DNA of 10,962 nt from NCBI GenBank assembly GCA_016256075.1, contig SDVU01000741.1:1-10962 (forward strand). The letters are read 5' to 3'. Numbering within the stretch: position 1 is the stretch's first letter; the number at the start of each line of letters is the position of its first letter. The translations under genes were made by a program, and so were the position numbers. The stretch comes from Dictyocoela muelleri. Taxonomy: Eukaryota > Microsporidia. A model generated the notes under the pieces. It was not told where the DNA came from and ran no database searches. It worked only from the letters and a program-made list of their open reading frames with translations. Shown here piece by piece: positions 1 through 7,610 of the stretch.

Positions 1-64
1 TCAATATGATTTTTTTGAATATATTGAAATTATTAACAAAAAATTTAGTTGGAAATTTGATTAA
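1..64 (+). pseudogene. C-terminal tail of a MULE-type transposase, partial
   Basis: The frame starting at base 2 reads about 20 residues, QYDFFEYIEIINKKFSWKFD, and ends at TAA 62-64. The MULE relic at 3620-5017 ends with KYNDYCDLDFLKAIGFSLNL. Both tails have a Y, then an acidic/aromatic stretch, then a short hydrophobic-basic finish before the stop, and both lie 110-155 bp inside a hairpin-type terminus. The peptide alone is too short to identify; the call rests on its position relative to the element end. Whether the missing upstream part is intact cannot be seen. Confidence 0.3.
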
Positions 65-140
65 ACGATAATTTTATTTTTTTATTTTTTATTATTTTTT
101 TTAATTTTTTTAATATTTTTAATTTTAAATAAAATAAAAA

Positions 141-210
141 TTTCATGGCGAAATATCGGATTTTTCGCCATGAAAAAAGAAGTCTGATTTTTCGCCTTTG
201 GCGAAAAATC
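141..210. repeat. Two adjacent palindromic hairpins with TTTCGCC arms
   Basis: The first hairpin pairs 141-153 with 163-175 (13 bp, 9-nt loop). The second pairs 186-196 with 200-210 (11 bp, loop TTT). Both stems carry the core TTTCGCC/GGCGAAA, which recurs in the hairpins at both ends of the MULE at 3506-5094. They are best read as the subterminal and terminal parts of a transposon end. A transcription terminator or a small RNA hairpin is possible, but nothing nearby supports it. Confidence 0.75.
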
Positions 211-220
211 GGGTTGCCTT

Positions 221-405
221 CTAATTACTTGTATCCTAATGATTCATTGATTAAACGAAAATATCGTATACAAGCAGACGTCTAAGCAGCTTTATAATTA
301 CGTATTTCTTAAACACTGTGAACCAAAGGTCTTAAGTCTTTGGTAAGAGACAACTCTTCGGGTTGAAATTTGAGTATATTGTCAATATGTGATATATATA
401 TAAAT
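221..405 (+). repeat. Dispersed repeat, copy A
   Basis: This stretch aligns with the reverse complement of 9508-9694 over its whole length, with small gaps and moderate divergence. Shared blocks include CTAATTAC, CATTGATTAAACGAAAATA, CGTATACA, GAACCAAAG and TTGTCA.CATGT.ATATA. The two copies therefore face each other across the retroelement. No reading frame or family signature is evident; it could be a SINE, part of an LTR, or a non-autonomous DNA element. In this copy the repeat runs directly into the 19-bp minisatellite. Confidence 0.65.
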
Positions 406-660
406 CAAGTTTATATTTATCAATCGGGTTAATATTGAACATCGAGTTAATATTGATCAATCGAGTTAATATTGATCAATCGGGTTAATATTGATCAATC
501 GAGTTTATATTGATCAATCAAGTTTATATTAATCAATCAACTTTTTATTGATCAATCGAGTTTATATTGATCAATTGTGTTTATATTGATAAATTGAGTT
601 TATATTGATAAATTGAGGTTTTATTGATAAATCGAGTTTTTATTGAATATCGAGTTAAGG
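402..660. repeat. 19-bp minisatellite, about 13.5 units
   Basis: Tandem units of 18-19 bp have the consensus CAATCGAGTTTATATTGAT. Unit starts are near 402, 421, 440, 458, 477, 496, 515, 534, 553, 572, 591, 610, 629 and 647. Variants include CGGGTTAATATT in the left half and AATTGAGGTTTTATT near the right end, so left and right units form separate sub-types. The array stops at AAGGCC, just before TTATAAATA at 663. The inverted copy of the preceding repeat (9508-9694) lacks the array. Confidence 0.9.
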
Positions 661-954
661 CCTTATAAATACGCACCCGACTCTAATTTATCTAAAGAAT
701 GTAAATTTTTTTGTCGCTTTTGAAAAAAATAATTTATATTTTTTAATGATTTAAGATATCAGGAAATAATCGAATCTTTTCGATTTTTATAGATAGTTTT
801 TCTTGAATACAAACTATGTTAAATATTCACCGATCATATGACGTCACGTTCCACAGTGCATCTTAACATGATGTCCCGGACTTTCAATTGTATATGTGAG
901 AATTTTGAGGTTTTAAGGTGCATTTTTTTCTATTATGATTAATTGTATACAAGA
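661..954. other. Gene-free stretch, no element recognised
   Basis: There is no credible reading frame on either strand. It contains a TATA-like TTATAAATA at 663-671 right after the minisatellite, and a perfect TGACGTCA octamer at 839-846. Either could be a regulatory site, but no transcript start or gene follows, so neither is called as a promoter. Confidence 0.5.
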
Positions 955-1018
955 TATTCCAGTGGTAAACACTCTTAAATTTGAAATTTAAGTTTCTGTT
1001 TGAATCCCCCTGAAATAC
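955..1018 (+). other. tRNA-like sequence (degenerate tRNA or tRNA-derived SINE head)
   Basis: AGTGGTAAAC (961-970) resembles the D arm of a tRNA. TTAAA/TTTAA forms a five-base anticodon stem around the seven-base loop TTTGAAA, which would read anticodon TGA (serine). GTTTGAATCCCC (998-1009) is close to the B box GGTTCGAATCC. The acceptor stem does not close, so this is not a working tRNA gene. A related sequence lies at 9975-10040 on the other strand. The outer edge of the retroelement LTR lies only three bases beyond. Confidence 0.45.
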
Positions 1019-1020
1019 CC

Positions 1021-1287
1021 TGTGAAGGATCCAGCGCTGCTTTTCAGTTTACGACAGATGGTCGAGAAGCAACGATGGTTCCCGATCTTGACATGTTGTG
1101 ATGTCTGTAAATATCGGATGTCATTAGCGAATGTTTACTTATAAAATTAGAATTGTTACTAAAGTTAAAATGTTGAAAAGGCGTGTCTTATTTACTAAAT
1201 GTTTCTTTTATGTTTAAAAAATGTTCAATAACGATCTCAACAATATTACCCTTTAATATGATTGGGTGTCAGATATTTGACATTCCA
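1021..1287 (-). repeat. 3' LTR of the Ty3/gypsy fossil
   Basis: On the minus strand it begins TGGAATGTCAAATATCTGACAC and ends near GGATCCTTCACA. It aligns with 9242-9173 plus 7521-7288; shared blocks include AATGACATC, ACATGTCAAGATCG, CATAAAAGAAACATTT and GTAAACTG. A purine-rich GAGGAGGA tract lies just upstream of it (about 1296-1303), where a polypurine tract is expected. The ends may be off by a few bases. Confidence 0.75.
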
Positions 1288-1539
1288 CCATCGTAATCCT
1301 CCTCTAAATTAAAAAGAACATTCCTAGCACTTACTTCATGTATGTTTCCGATTTCTTTCTCTAATTTATTTCCAAAATGCTCATAAAAGATAAAAGGACA
1401 TTTTAAAAAAATGTTATAATTCATCTAGTCTTTTAATATTTTTAAATATAATCTTTTTACGCGAGTAAAATCTTTTATTTAAATTTTTTATTCATATTTT
1501 TCTTAGACTCAGCTTCGGCTTTAATTTTTGAAACCTCTA

Positions 1540-2600
1540 GTTTTTCACCAAAATTTTAATTGAATTTTTTAAATAACTTCTACACTATTTATAATTTCTT
1601 AAGATGTAAATCCGGTTGATCTATTTGGTGTTAAATTTATACTTTGTTTATTATTTTTTCAACTTTACAAAAATTTGTCCTCAAAAGTTTGAATTGCGTT
1701 TAATATCTTTTGATATAAACGTTCAGAAATTACATTTCATTGAGGGGAATAAGTAGGTATACTAAATTTCTTGATATTATTTTATTTAAGAATTTTTCAA
1801 AATGCTGAGCTTCAAAATATTGTTCCATTGTCTATTATAATTTCTTTTTAAAATTAGGAATGATTAAACAAATTTTTCTCAAATATTACAGATATTTTTT
1901 GAGCAAAAATGGAAATAATAGCGTAACATTCAGTATTCTGGTGGAAATATCTTTGCAATTTAAATCTAAAAATTGTATTTTTCGAAATTATGATTGTATT
2001 TTTTAATATTTAAAGGAACTAGAATGTCTATTGATATTTTATAAAAGAAAGCGGAATCTGTTATATGCCTGTTAAAATAAATTGGTGTTTTTCTTTTATT
2101 TGGTTTATGTGTCATACATATTTGACATGTTTTGTTATTTTTTTTTCATGTTTTTTTTAATTCTTTATTAGATAAAGTGTTTGGCGCTACTAAAACTCTG
2201 TACCCCGCTTTTCTAAATGGATGAATATTTAAAAAAGTGGTAAAAATTTAGTAAAGGTAAAAAAAGTAATATAGCTATACAAAATGTAAGAAAATTTTTA
2301 CTATATGATTAATGAAAAATTAAACAATTTATTCTATATTACTAGATAAAAAAATTTCTTACATTTTGTATAGCTATATTACTTTTTTTACCATTACTAA
2401 ATTTTTGTCAACCCTCTTTAAAAATTCATACTGGTTAGAATAGTGAGGACACAGTTTTAGTAGCGCCTCGTGTTTTATCTAATTCACGTGGCCGCGTTCG
2501 AGATATATCTTTTCTGAAAGTTTTTCTAAATTCCACCCTGAATAAATTAACCTTTTTAATGCTTTTAGAATTTACCTATATTTAAAATGTTTATTATTTT
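1540..2600 (-). pseudogene. Integrase part of the Ty3/gypsy fossil
   Basis: Recognisable integrase pieces on the minus strand, in order, are the zinc-finger end CQICMTHKPNKRK (about 2130-2090), a core-domain DNG block followed by a serine/proline-rich PQ region (about 1830-1720), and a TPNRSTGF-type motif (about 1640-1610). Integrase joins element cDNA to host DNA. The domain is old and broken several times, and a 285-bp MITE sits inside it. Confidence 0.7.
2183..2467. mobile_element. Fold-back MITE inside the integrase remnant, possibly Merlin-type
   Basis: The ends are perfect 15-bp inverted repeats, GGCGCTACTAAAACT (2183-2197) and its complement (2453-2467). The inverted homology continues inward for about 118 bp per arm; one long identical block is GTAATATAGCTATACAAAAT. 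Only about 50 bp separate the arms, so the element can fold into a single long hairpin and has no coding capacity. The flanks carry AAGTGTTT (2175-2182) and TCGTGTTT (2468-2475), a likely 8-bp target-site duplication with two changes. GG-starting ends with 8-9-bp duplications fit Merlin/IS1016 elements, but no transposase is present to prove the family. Confidence 0.85.
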
Positions 2601-2629
2601 TTAATTTATTCATTGGATCTGGATTATGC

Positions 2630-3060
2630 AGAAAAGTCAAGAAGTAAACTTCCTTATTCGATCTGCTAAGTATATAAGCAATAGCGTTATTTTTGCCTTT
2701 TATGAAATGCCTTTCGATATTGAATTAATGTAAAGGTATCTTTAAGATTCTAAACGAGATGTATTTCGACAACTATTGCCGTAAGATTGTGATGATCTGT
2801 AAAAATATTTATTTTATTCCCGTACAACCCATTTCTAAAAAAATTGTATGTTTTATAATACTTAGAAGTTCTTCCTCTCCTATACTATTATTCAATTTCG
2901 ATTTTTTGAATTTTATGCTATATAGAACATTTATTTTATTATTCTGTATAATTACAGAACCATATCAACTTCTGATGAATCTGAATAAATTATTGAATCC
3001 GCATTTTGGTCTAAATAGTATAATTTTATATTCTGTTTCAATTCTTCTAAAAATTTTTTA
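2630..3060 (-). pseudogene. RNase H part of the Ty3/gypsy fossil
   Basis: Minus-strand pieces typical of Ty3/gypsy RNase H are a YSDSSE-type first active-site block (about 2995-2970), an E-E-L-L-S-I-I-K block (about 2880-2850), FTDHHNLTAI (about 2805-2775), and a KGKNNAIAYILSRSN tail (about 2700-2655). The domain would remove template RNA during reverse transcription. It is broken several times. Confidence 0.75.
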
Positions 3061-3099
3061 TTTAAGTAATTTCATTTTCTGAAACTGTTTTAGGTTTTG

Positions 3100-3157
3100 T
3101 TTTCTCCTTTTCTTCCCCATCCTTCCTTTCTTTTCCTTCCTTTCCTTTCTTTTTTTA
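3100..3157. repeat. Pyrimidine-rich (CCTT/CTTT)n tract
   Basis: About 58 bases are almost purely C and T on the plus strand, with repeated TTCC and TTTC steps. The minus strand is a purine run that would code for charged Lys/Glu-rich residues. It lies between the reverse-transcriptase and RNase H remnants of the fossil, so it is either a decayed linker or a later simple-repeat expansion. Confidence 0.8.
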
Positions 3158-3289
3158 ATTATTTTGCACGCAAGAGAATTAATTTTTATTTCATAAATAG
3201 TATTAAATATCTGAAACTATTGAACAACAATAAATTCTTTGTAAATTTTTATGAGTTTCAAATTGTAAATTAAGGTGGCGTTATAAAGT

Positions 3290-3505
3290 TTTTCTGTATT
3301 TGCTCTAATACTTTCTTGGTCAATTATATGACCCCATATTTTAATTAAGTTTCAGCGAAAACACATTTTTAAAAATTTATTGGAATATTTTTTCAATAAG
3401 CACTTTAAAAAAATATTGAAGATCTTTCAAATGTTAATCTTGATCAAAACAATGGATAAATAAATCATCCATGTAAACTTTAATGTTTGTTTGTCTGATA
3501 AAAAC
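3290..3505 (-). pseudogene. Distal reverse-transcriptase part of the Ty3/gypsy fossil
   Basis: The minus strand carries a KCVFAE...GHIIDQESIRANTEK block (about 3370-3290), the usual stretch after the RT palm in Ty3/gypsy elements. Next to the MULE it carries a copy of the catalytic YMDD site (3464-3475). The same YMDD-coding 80 bp also occurs on the far side of the MULE (5133-5144). Confidence 0.75.
3426..3505. repeat. 80-bp direct repeat, left copy, touching the MULE
   Basis: Bases 3426-3505 match 5095-5174 at 78 of 80 positions without gaps, differing only by G/T swaps. The copy ends exactly where the MULE's inverted-repeat end begins (3506). The sequence is reverse-transcriptase coding sequence of the surrounding fossil, so one of the two copies is a duplication produced during or after the MULE insertion. 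Confidence 0.9.
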
Positions 3506-3569
3506 GGTTGGGCAGCGTTTCGCCACTTGGTGACGAAGCGCTGCTTTTTTGACACAAAAAAAATAAATC
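3506..3569. repeat. Left terminal inverted repeat of the MULE, with hairpin
   Basis: A hairpin pairs 3512-3526 (GCAGCGTTTCGCCAC) with 3530-3544, around a 3-nt loop and with two mismatched pairs. It is followed by TTTTTT and GACACAAAAAAAATAAATC. It is the inverted counterpart of 5031-5094, with several substitutions between them. Confidence 0.85.
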
Positions 3570-3619
3570 ATATTTTAACAAATCTTTATTTTATAAAAAA
3601 ATCAAAAAAAAATATTAAA

Positions 3620-5017
3620 TTATAATTCTTTCAAATTTAATGAAAACCCAATAGCTTTTAAAAAATCAAGATCACAATAATCATTATACTTCAAAATAAT
3701 ATTTTTTTCATTATTTATAACTTTTTTTCTTATCAAATGTTTTCCCATTAATCATATAAATAAACATCTTACTCATCTTATTTTCAACAATTGCATGTTG
3801 GTTTCTTAATACATTTCCAATTTCGTAAATGCTCGGATTTTTTTGATAAATGTTTGAATTTAGTGATCGATTCCAGCTTTCTAATGCATTGTTAGTTTTA
3901 TTTAAATCTTTCAAAACTCTTTCATGAACAGACCAAAACTTATATGAATAAATAGAAATATCAGTATCTTTCTTTAAAATATATTTTCCATATGTATTTT
4001 TAAAATATTCCCAGAAATCGGTAATTTTATAGATTTCACTTTTATTTTTGATAAAAATATCCAATTTATCATATTCAATGGTTAGTTTTTCAAAAGGCAC
4101 AAATGCCAACGCAATAATCATTCTGAAAACCTCTCTTGTATGAGAATTCTTTCTATATTCCGAAAAATATCCCATCTGCTGAATTTTACGGAATAATAGT
4201 TGAGTAAAATGAAAAAAAGCAACCGTACAAACAAGAATTAGAAAACACTTCATTCAAAGCAAGCAAGGTGCCATTTAAAAATCAATAGTTATTTTATAAG
4301 TTTTTTTTTCACTCGATATTTTCGATTTTAAAAATTTAAACGCGTTTATATACGTTGTTTTCTCTTATTTTTCATGAAAATATACACCAAAGGAAAATTA
4401 TATCCATTCACATCAGCCATTATAACATAAATTTGCGAAAATTTTGGGACATGATCATAACGTTCCATCACAATATCAAACAAAGGATTTATTGAGATAA
4501 TTCAGATGAGTTTCTGTTGTAAAAATAGGAATTCTTTCTGTATCTTCGAGACCACTATCAAACTGTAAAAATAGATTGTTGCTATATGTATATTTAATAT
4601 TTTCCAGTAAATCAACAGAAACAATTTTAAAATTTAATCTTTTTCTGAATTCGGTAATTTTATCATTTAAGTCTTTAATTTAGGGAAATTCCTTAATAAT
4701 CAGCGAAGATCCAATTTTAATTTCAGATATAATAATATTAATCGGGTTTTCGTTTGTTTTTATTGATCTTTTATACATATTATTTCGCAAATTTAAAGCT
4801 TCGTTTTTATTATAATTTTTATTGCATTTATCGTGATTAATATATTTAATAATAACATTATTAAAATCAGTATATATAAAACCTTTACATTTTCGATCAA
4901 CACATCGCCAAGCCTTTTATCTAAAAGCTTTTTGTGTAGATGATATGCAAATCCTTGCTATAATAATTTATTTTTTCCTCTCTTTGACAAAATTATTTTT
5001 ATTTCATCGTGATTCAT
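3620..5017 (-). pseudogene. Broken MULE-type transposase with N-terminal FLYWCH zinc finger
   Basis: This would be about 465 residues of a cut-and-paste DDE transposase. From the ATG at 5017 it opens MNHDEIKIILSKRG. A FLYWCH finger follows, with WRCVDRKCKG (4910-4881) and a later histidine. Then come a SGLEDTERIPIFTT block, the first catalytic Asp in CDGT (about 4470-4460), and ADVNGYNFPLVYIFM. The longest open piece (4253-3711) holds FFHFTQLLFRKIQQMGYFSEY, ALAFVP, FWEYFKNTYGK, WSVHERVL and TNNALESWNRSLN, all typical of microsporidian-like MULE proteins. Stops in the N-terminal part (near 4958 and 4681) and frame changes near 4912, 4490, 4330, 4260 and 3715 show it is dead. The natural C-terminus reads ...LKAIGFSLNLKEL and stops at 3620. 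It is the only gene of its element, so any mobility would need a transposase supplied by another copy. Confidence 0.85.
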
Positions 5018-5030
5018 GAGGGTTATTGAT

Positions 5031-5094
5031 TTTTTGTGGCGAAAAAATAAAAAAAGCAGCGTTTCGCCACTTAGTGGCGAAACGCTGCTTAGCC
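5031..5094. repeat. Right terminal inverted repeat of the MULE, perfect hairpin
   Basis: A perfect 17-bp stem pairs 5054-5070 with 5074-5090 around the loop TTA. Inside it lie a T/A run and GTGGCGAAAAAAT, which repeats half of the hairpin core. The outermost bases AGCC (5091-5094) mirror GGTT at 3506-3509. Confidence 0.9.
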
Positions 5095-5174
5095 TTCAAA
5101 TGTGAATCTTGATCAAAACAATGTATAAATAAATCATCCATGTAAACTTTAATGTTTGTTTGTCTGATAAAAAC
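5095..5174. repeat. 80-bp direct repeat, right copy, touching the MULE
   Basis: This is the partner of 3426-3505 and carries the same YMDD-coding site (5133-5144). It starts on the base after the MULE's terminal inverted repeat. On its right the sequence continues into the upstream reverse-transcriptase remnant, so this copy is in its original context on that side. Confidence 0.9.
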
Positions 5175-5655
5175 TTGTTCATTGCTCTCTGAAAAGTTCT
5201 TGGAGCATTATAAAGGCCGTAAGTTATATCATCGTATTCATACTGTAACCATGGAAGAATAAAATTTTTCTTCAACGGAAACTTTTCATGACTGGTATTA
5301 AAAAAAACTCTGGTTTAAATCAATTGCGAAAAAATATTTTGATTATTTAAAACTATCCACATATCTTGAATATCTGACAATAGATAAAATTTTTTATATG
5401 TTATGTTATTTAAGTTTCTTAGTCAGTAAATATCCTTATATTTTTATTCTTCTTCAAAATAAAAAAAGGCTTTAAAATACAGAGCTGCTTTTAACAATAA
5501 TAACATTTCCATACAGACGCGAAATTTCTTCTTTAACAGAATGATATAATTTATATGAAATTAGATATGGTTTAGGTTTTATATCCATATCTGCATTTTC
5601 GAGTTTTATAGTATATTCTATACAATTTATTTTGCCTAAAGTGAAATTTGACATC
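5095..5655 (-). pseudogene. Proximal reverse-transcriptase part of the Ty3/gypsy fossil
   Basis: The minus strand shows the family's RT entry region: IKPKPYLISY...VKEEISRLYGNVIIVKSSSVF (about 5580-5475, within an open piece at 5654-5472). It is followed by a YGLYNAPRTFQRAMN block (about 5225-5180) and the catalytic YMDD site. RT copies element RNA into DNA. The region is broken several times and is separated from the distal RT part by the MULE insertion. Confidence 0.85.
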
Positions 5656-5689
5656 CTCGCCTTGGCGTAATTTTGTTAAGTATATTTTT

Positions 5690-6110
5690 AAAATTTAATC
5701 AGATATATAGAGAATTTAATACATTTGTAGATTCAGTATCCGTGGTTTTCTTTTATACATCTAAATTTTTATCAAATATTATAATATTTACGCCATGAAC
5801 GGTAAATTTTTATGAAACATTAATTTGAGCATCAATATTAGCCCAATATTTTTTCCTAATAATATTAAAAATCTACTTCTTTTAAAATAAAAAATCACGT
5901 ACTATGTGATATATAATTTTTTTAAAAATCTATAAATTCAAAATCACTTTCAAGATGTTTTTTAATTATAATAAAATTTACTTAATTTTAATATATTGAC
6001 CTATTTTGCAATTAACTGCGAAATTATTAATCTTATTTTCAGAAATAAAAACTAAATTTGACCTAGTATCTATTATAGCATTTTGTTGTTGTTTTTTTTT
6101 CAATCAAATA
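5690..6110 (-). pseudogene. Aspartic-protease part of the Ty3/gypsy fossil
   Basis: On the minus strand near 6085-6030 there is an IIDT.SNLVFISE block, matching the IDTGS-type active-site surroundings of retroelement aspartic proteases, directly upstream of the RT entry region. The rest of the interval down to 5690 is strongly decayed. The protease would cut the element polyprotein. The call rests on one motif plus position. Confidence 0.5.
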
Positions 6111-6119
6111 AATTTTTAA

Positions 6120-6167
6120 AAGGTAATTAAAAGATAATTAAAAGGTCATTAAAAGGTCATTAAAAGG
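6120..6167. repeat. 11-bp tandem repeat, about four units
   Basis: Units of GGTCATTAAAA, with variants GGTAATTAAAA and GATAATTAAAA, run in register and end in GGCATCGG. The array lies just upstream of the protease remnant of the fossil and is a small local expansion. Confidence 0.8.
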
Positions 6168-6789
6168 CATCGGTTCGCCGTAGAACTAAAGGGCTTTTTT
6201 ATTTATGGGTTACATTTTTTAGAGTTGCCATTTTTTGCATTTCTCTAGTATTTCGAATAAAATACATTGTTCAGATGAATTTGATCATTTTTTATGGTAT
6301 GAAAACTATTGATGTGGTCCACGCTTGGTGGGCGACCATTTAAGATGAAAAAGGTAAAAATGTTGTTGTAATCATGTTTATTGAATTGTTGTTGAAAGGT
6401 AGTCATGATCCTGCGTAGGGTTTATGATATATCTTTCTTTTATGCAAATTAATGATTAATTAAAATATGCATTTTGTTTTAGACGTAATTCCTTGTAATT
6501 TAATTTGTAATGCTTTGTTTGAATATGGCGTGATATTTTTATCCAATAGTCCACGACAACCATCATATTTGATTATTTGGCTAATGTTAAATATCGTTAT
6601 TTTTAATAAATAGTATTCTGTTCTTATTTAAATATTCATTTCTGATTTTGCGAGCAATGTATATTATTAATCTTAATTGCGAATAATATTTTAAAGAATT
6701 TTTTTTGTGTTTTAATTATTTCTTATATTATAGCTTCTTATCTTTTTTTACAAAGATTATCTAAGAAATTTTTTTATACCTTTAATTTT
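6168..6789. other. Decayed gag-to-protease interval of the fossil
   Basis: No domain can be read with confidence on either strand here. The stretch lies inside the retroelement between the gag and protease remnants. It contains GTCCACG at 6317-6323 and again at 6549-6555, and a short GGTGGGCGACCA segment, which might mark a small insertion; the ends are too weak to call. Confidence 0.4.
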
Positions 6790-7215
6790 GAACTTCTTGA
6801 TCCCAATGGCCGATATTGCAGTTTCTGCAATTTTTTCTCCAAAAAATTAGTATATTCGAAATGTATTAAAATGTGACTGATTGATACCTTTAATTTTTTC
6901 TTTTAATTCTCTAGCTTGGTGTGTGGAATATTTAAGTTGCAATAAAGTATCTAATTTTGCGTCGAATGAATTTTTATCTTTAATTTGTTCTAGCCATGAA
7001 ATTGAAAAAACATTTTGTAAGATGGTAAAGAAGTCTCTTTTTATCGGATATAAACAATTGATCTCTGTTTTAATTCTTAAACCCAATATTTTTTTATCAC
7101 AATCAAATTTTTTTTATCAAAGGTATTTCTGATTCGGCTATCGTGTATTTGACTTTAATATTTTCTATACTTTGTTCGAGAAGTGATAACTCTTCACTAA
7201 TGTAATACTCTTTAA
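6790..7215 (-). pseudogene. gag remnant of the Ty3/gypsy fossil
   Basis: An open piece at 7086-6847 (79 residues) has the helical, Gln/Lys/Glu-rich look of a retroelement capsid, including FDAKLDTLLQLKYSTHQARELKEKIKGINQSHF. Upstream, near 7200-7130, is EELSLLEQSIENIKVKYTIAESEIP. Downstream, near 6830-6790, a CRNCNIGHW stretch resembles a CCHC zinc knuckle. Position right after the 5' LTR supports gag. It is broken a few times. Assignment is by position and composition rather than a diagnostic motif. Confidence 0.55.
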
Positions 7216-7287
7216 AAAAACTTTACTTATTTTTTCTTCTCTTAAATTTCATGCTTTTTGATACTGTTGTTATTGAATAATTATTTA

Positions 7288-7521
7288 TGTCAGATCCTCC
7301 GAAGAAACCGATACATCCTGTCAGTTTATGACAGTATATCGAGATGCAACAGAAGTTTCTCGATCTTGACATGTTCTGATATCTGTAAGAGCCCGATGTC
7401 ATTATAGAATGGCTCTTATTAAAAGTAGAATTTTTACTCAAGTTAAAAAGTAGAGAGGGATCTCTTATTTGATAAAATGTTTCTTTTATGTCTAAAAGAA
7501 GTTTAAAAAGCCGGTTAGGAT
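7288..7521 (-). repeat. 5' LTR of the Ty3/gypsy fossil, larger part
   Basis: This part aligns with the inner and 3' portion of the LTR at 1021-1287. Shared blocks on the plus strand include CAGTTTA.GACAG, CGATCTTGACATGTT.TGAT, TCTGTAA and AAATGTTTCTTTTATGT. It ends near GATCTGACA on the minus strand (7288). The remaining part of the LTR lies at 9173-9242, separated by a MULE. Confidence 0.75.
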
Positions 7522-7610
7522 TAAATTCTCATAAAACGATCCACATAAAACTGATTCACATAAAACAAATTCTCACAAAAAAAATTAACCACTAAGAATC
7601 ATGATATTTT
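7522..7610. repeat. Left fold-back end of the second MULE: four 15-bp units
   Basis: The units are ATTCTCATAAAAC (7525), GATCCACATAAAACT (7538), GATTCACATAAAACAA (7553) and ATTCTCACAAAAAAAA (7569). They are followed by the inner block AATCATGATATTTT. The units have the same consensus as those at 9026-9172 in the opposite orientation. Confidence 0.85.

Larger units (their letters stand above)
1..218 (+). mobile_element. Right end of a hairpin-ended MULE transposon, cut by the window edge
   Basis: This stretch has the same plan as the 3' end of the complete MULE at 3506-5094: a transposase tail ending in a stop, an AT-rich spacer of 100-150 bp, then a terminus built of a strong hairpin and a T/A run. 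Read inward on the minus strand from 218, the end begins GGCAACCCG and then TTTTTCGCC-AAA-GGCGAAAAA; the other element begins GGCTAAGCAGCG and then TTTCGCC...GGCGAAA. The outer limit is placed at 218 because homology between the two dispersed repeats (221-405 and 9508-9694) starts immediately beyond it, which suggests the element inserted there. The rest of the element lies outside the window. Confidence 0.5.
3506..5094 (-). mobile_element. Hairpin-ended MULE DNA transposon inside the reverse-transcriptase remnant
   Basis: A 1589-bp element has one broken FLYWCH/MULE transposase on the minus strand and terminal inverted repeats that are themselves hairpins. Left end: GGTTGGGCAGCGTTTCGCCAC. 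Right end on the minus strand: GGCTAAGCAGCGTTTCGCCAC. Each is followed by the reverse arm of the hairpin, a T run, and a GACAC/GCCAC plus A-rich block, giving about 60 bp of inverted similarity. The borders are set by the ends of the 80-bp direct repeats. Usual MULE target duplications are 8-11 bp, so the 80-bp flanking duplication is anomalous. Confidence 0.85.

Noticed and set aside
141-210. CRISPR-like or terminator hairpins
   Set aside because: There are two unequal hairpins without regular spacers, and the arms match transposon-end hairpins in the same window.
839-846. TGACGTCA, a CRE/ATF-type palindrome
   Set aside because: It is a single octamer with no gene nearby; expected by chance often enough not to be called.
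2759-3082. 107-residue plus-strand open frame rich in I, L and F
   Set aside because: It is the antisense of the RNase H remnant; composition is low-complexity hydrophobic from AT-rich sequence and no motif is present.
6317-6555. Possible small insertion flanked by GTCCACG
   Set aside because: The 7-mer repeat is suggestive, but the putative inverted ends share only scattered bases.
6881-7132. 83-residue plus-strand open frame
   Set aside because: It is the antisense shadow of the gag remnant.
7223-7441. 72-residue minus-strand open frame
   Set aside because: It lies in the LTR of the fossil and in the leader before gag; it is not conserved in the other LTR and has no domain features.
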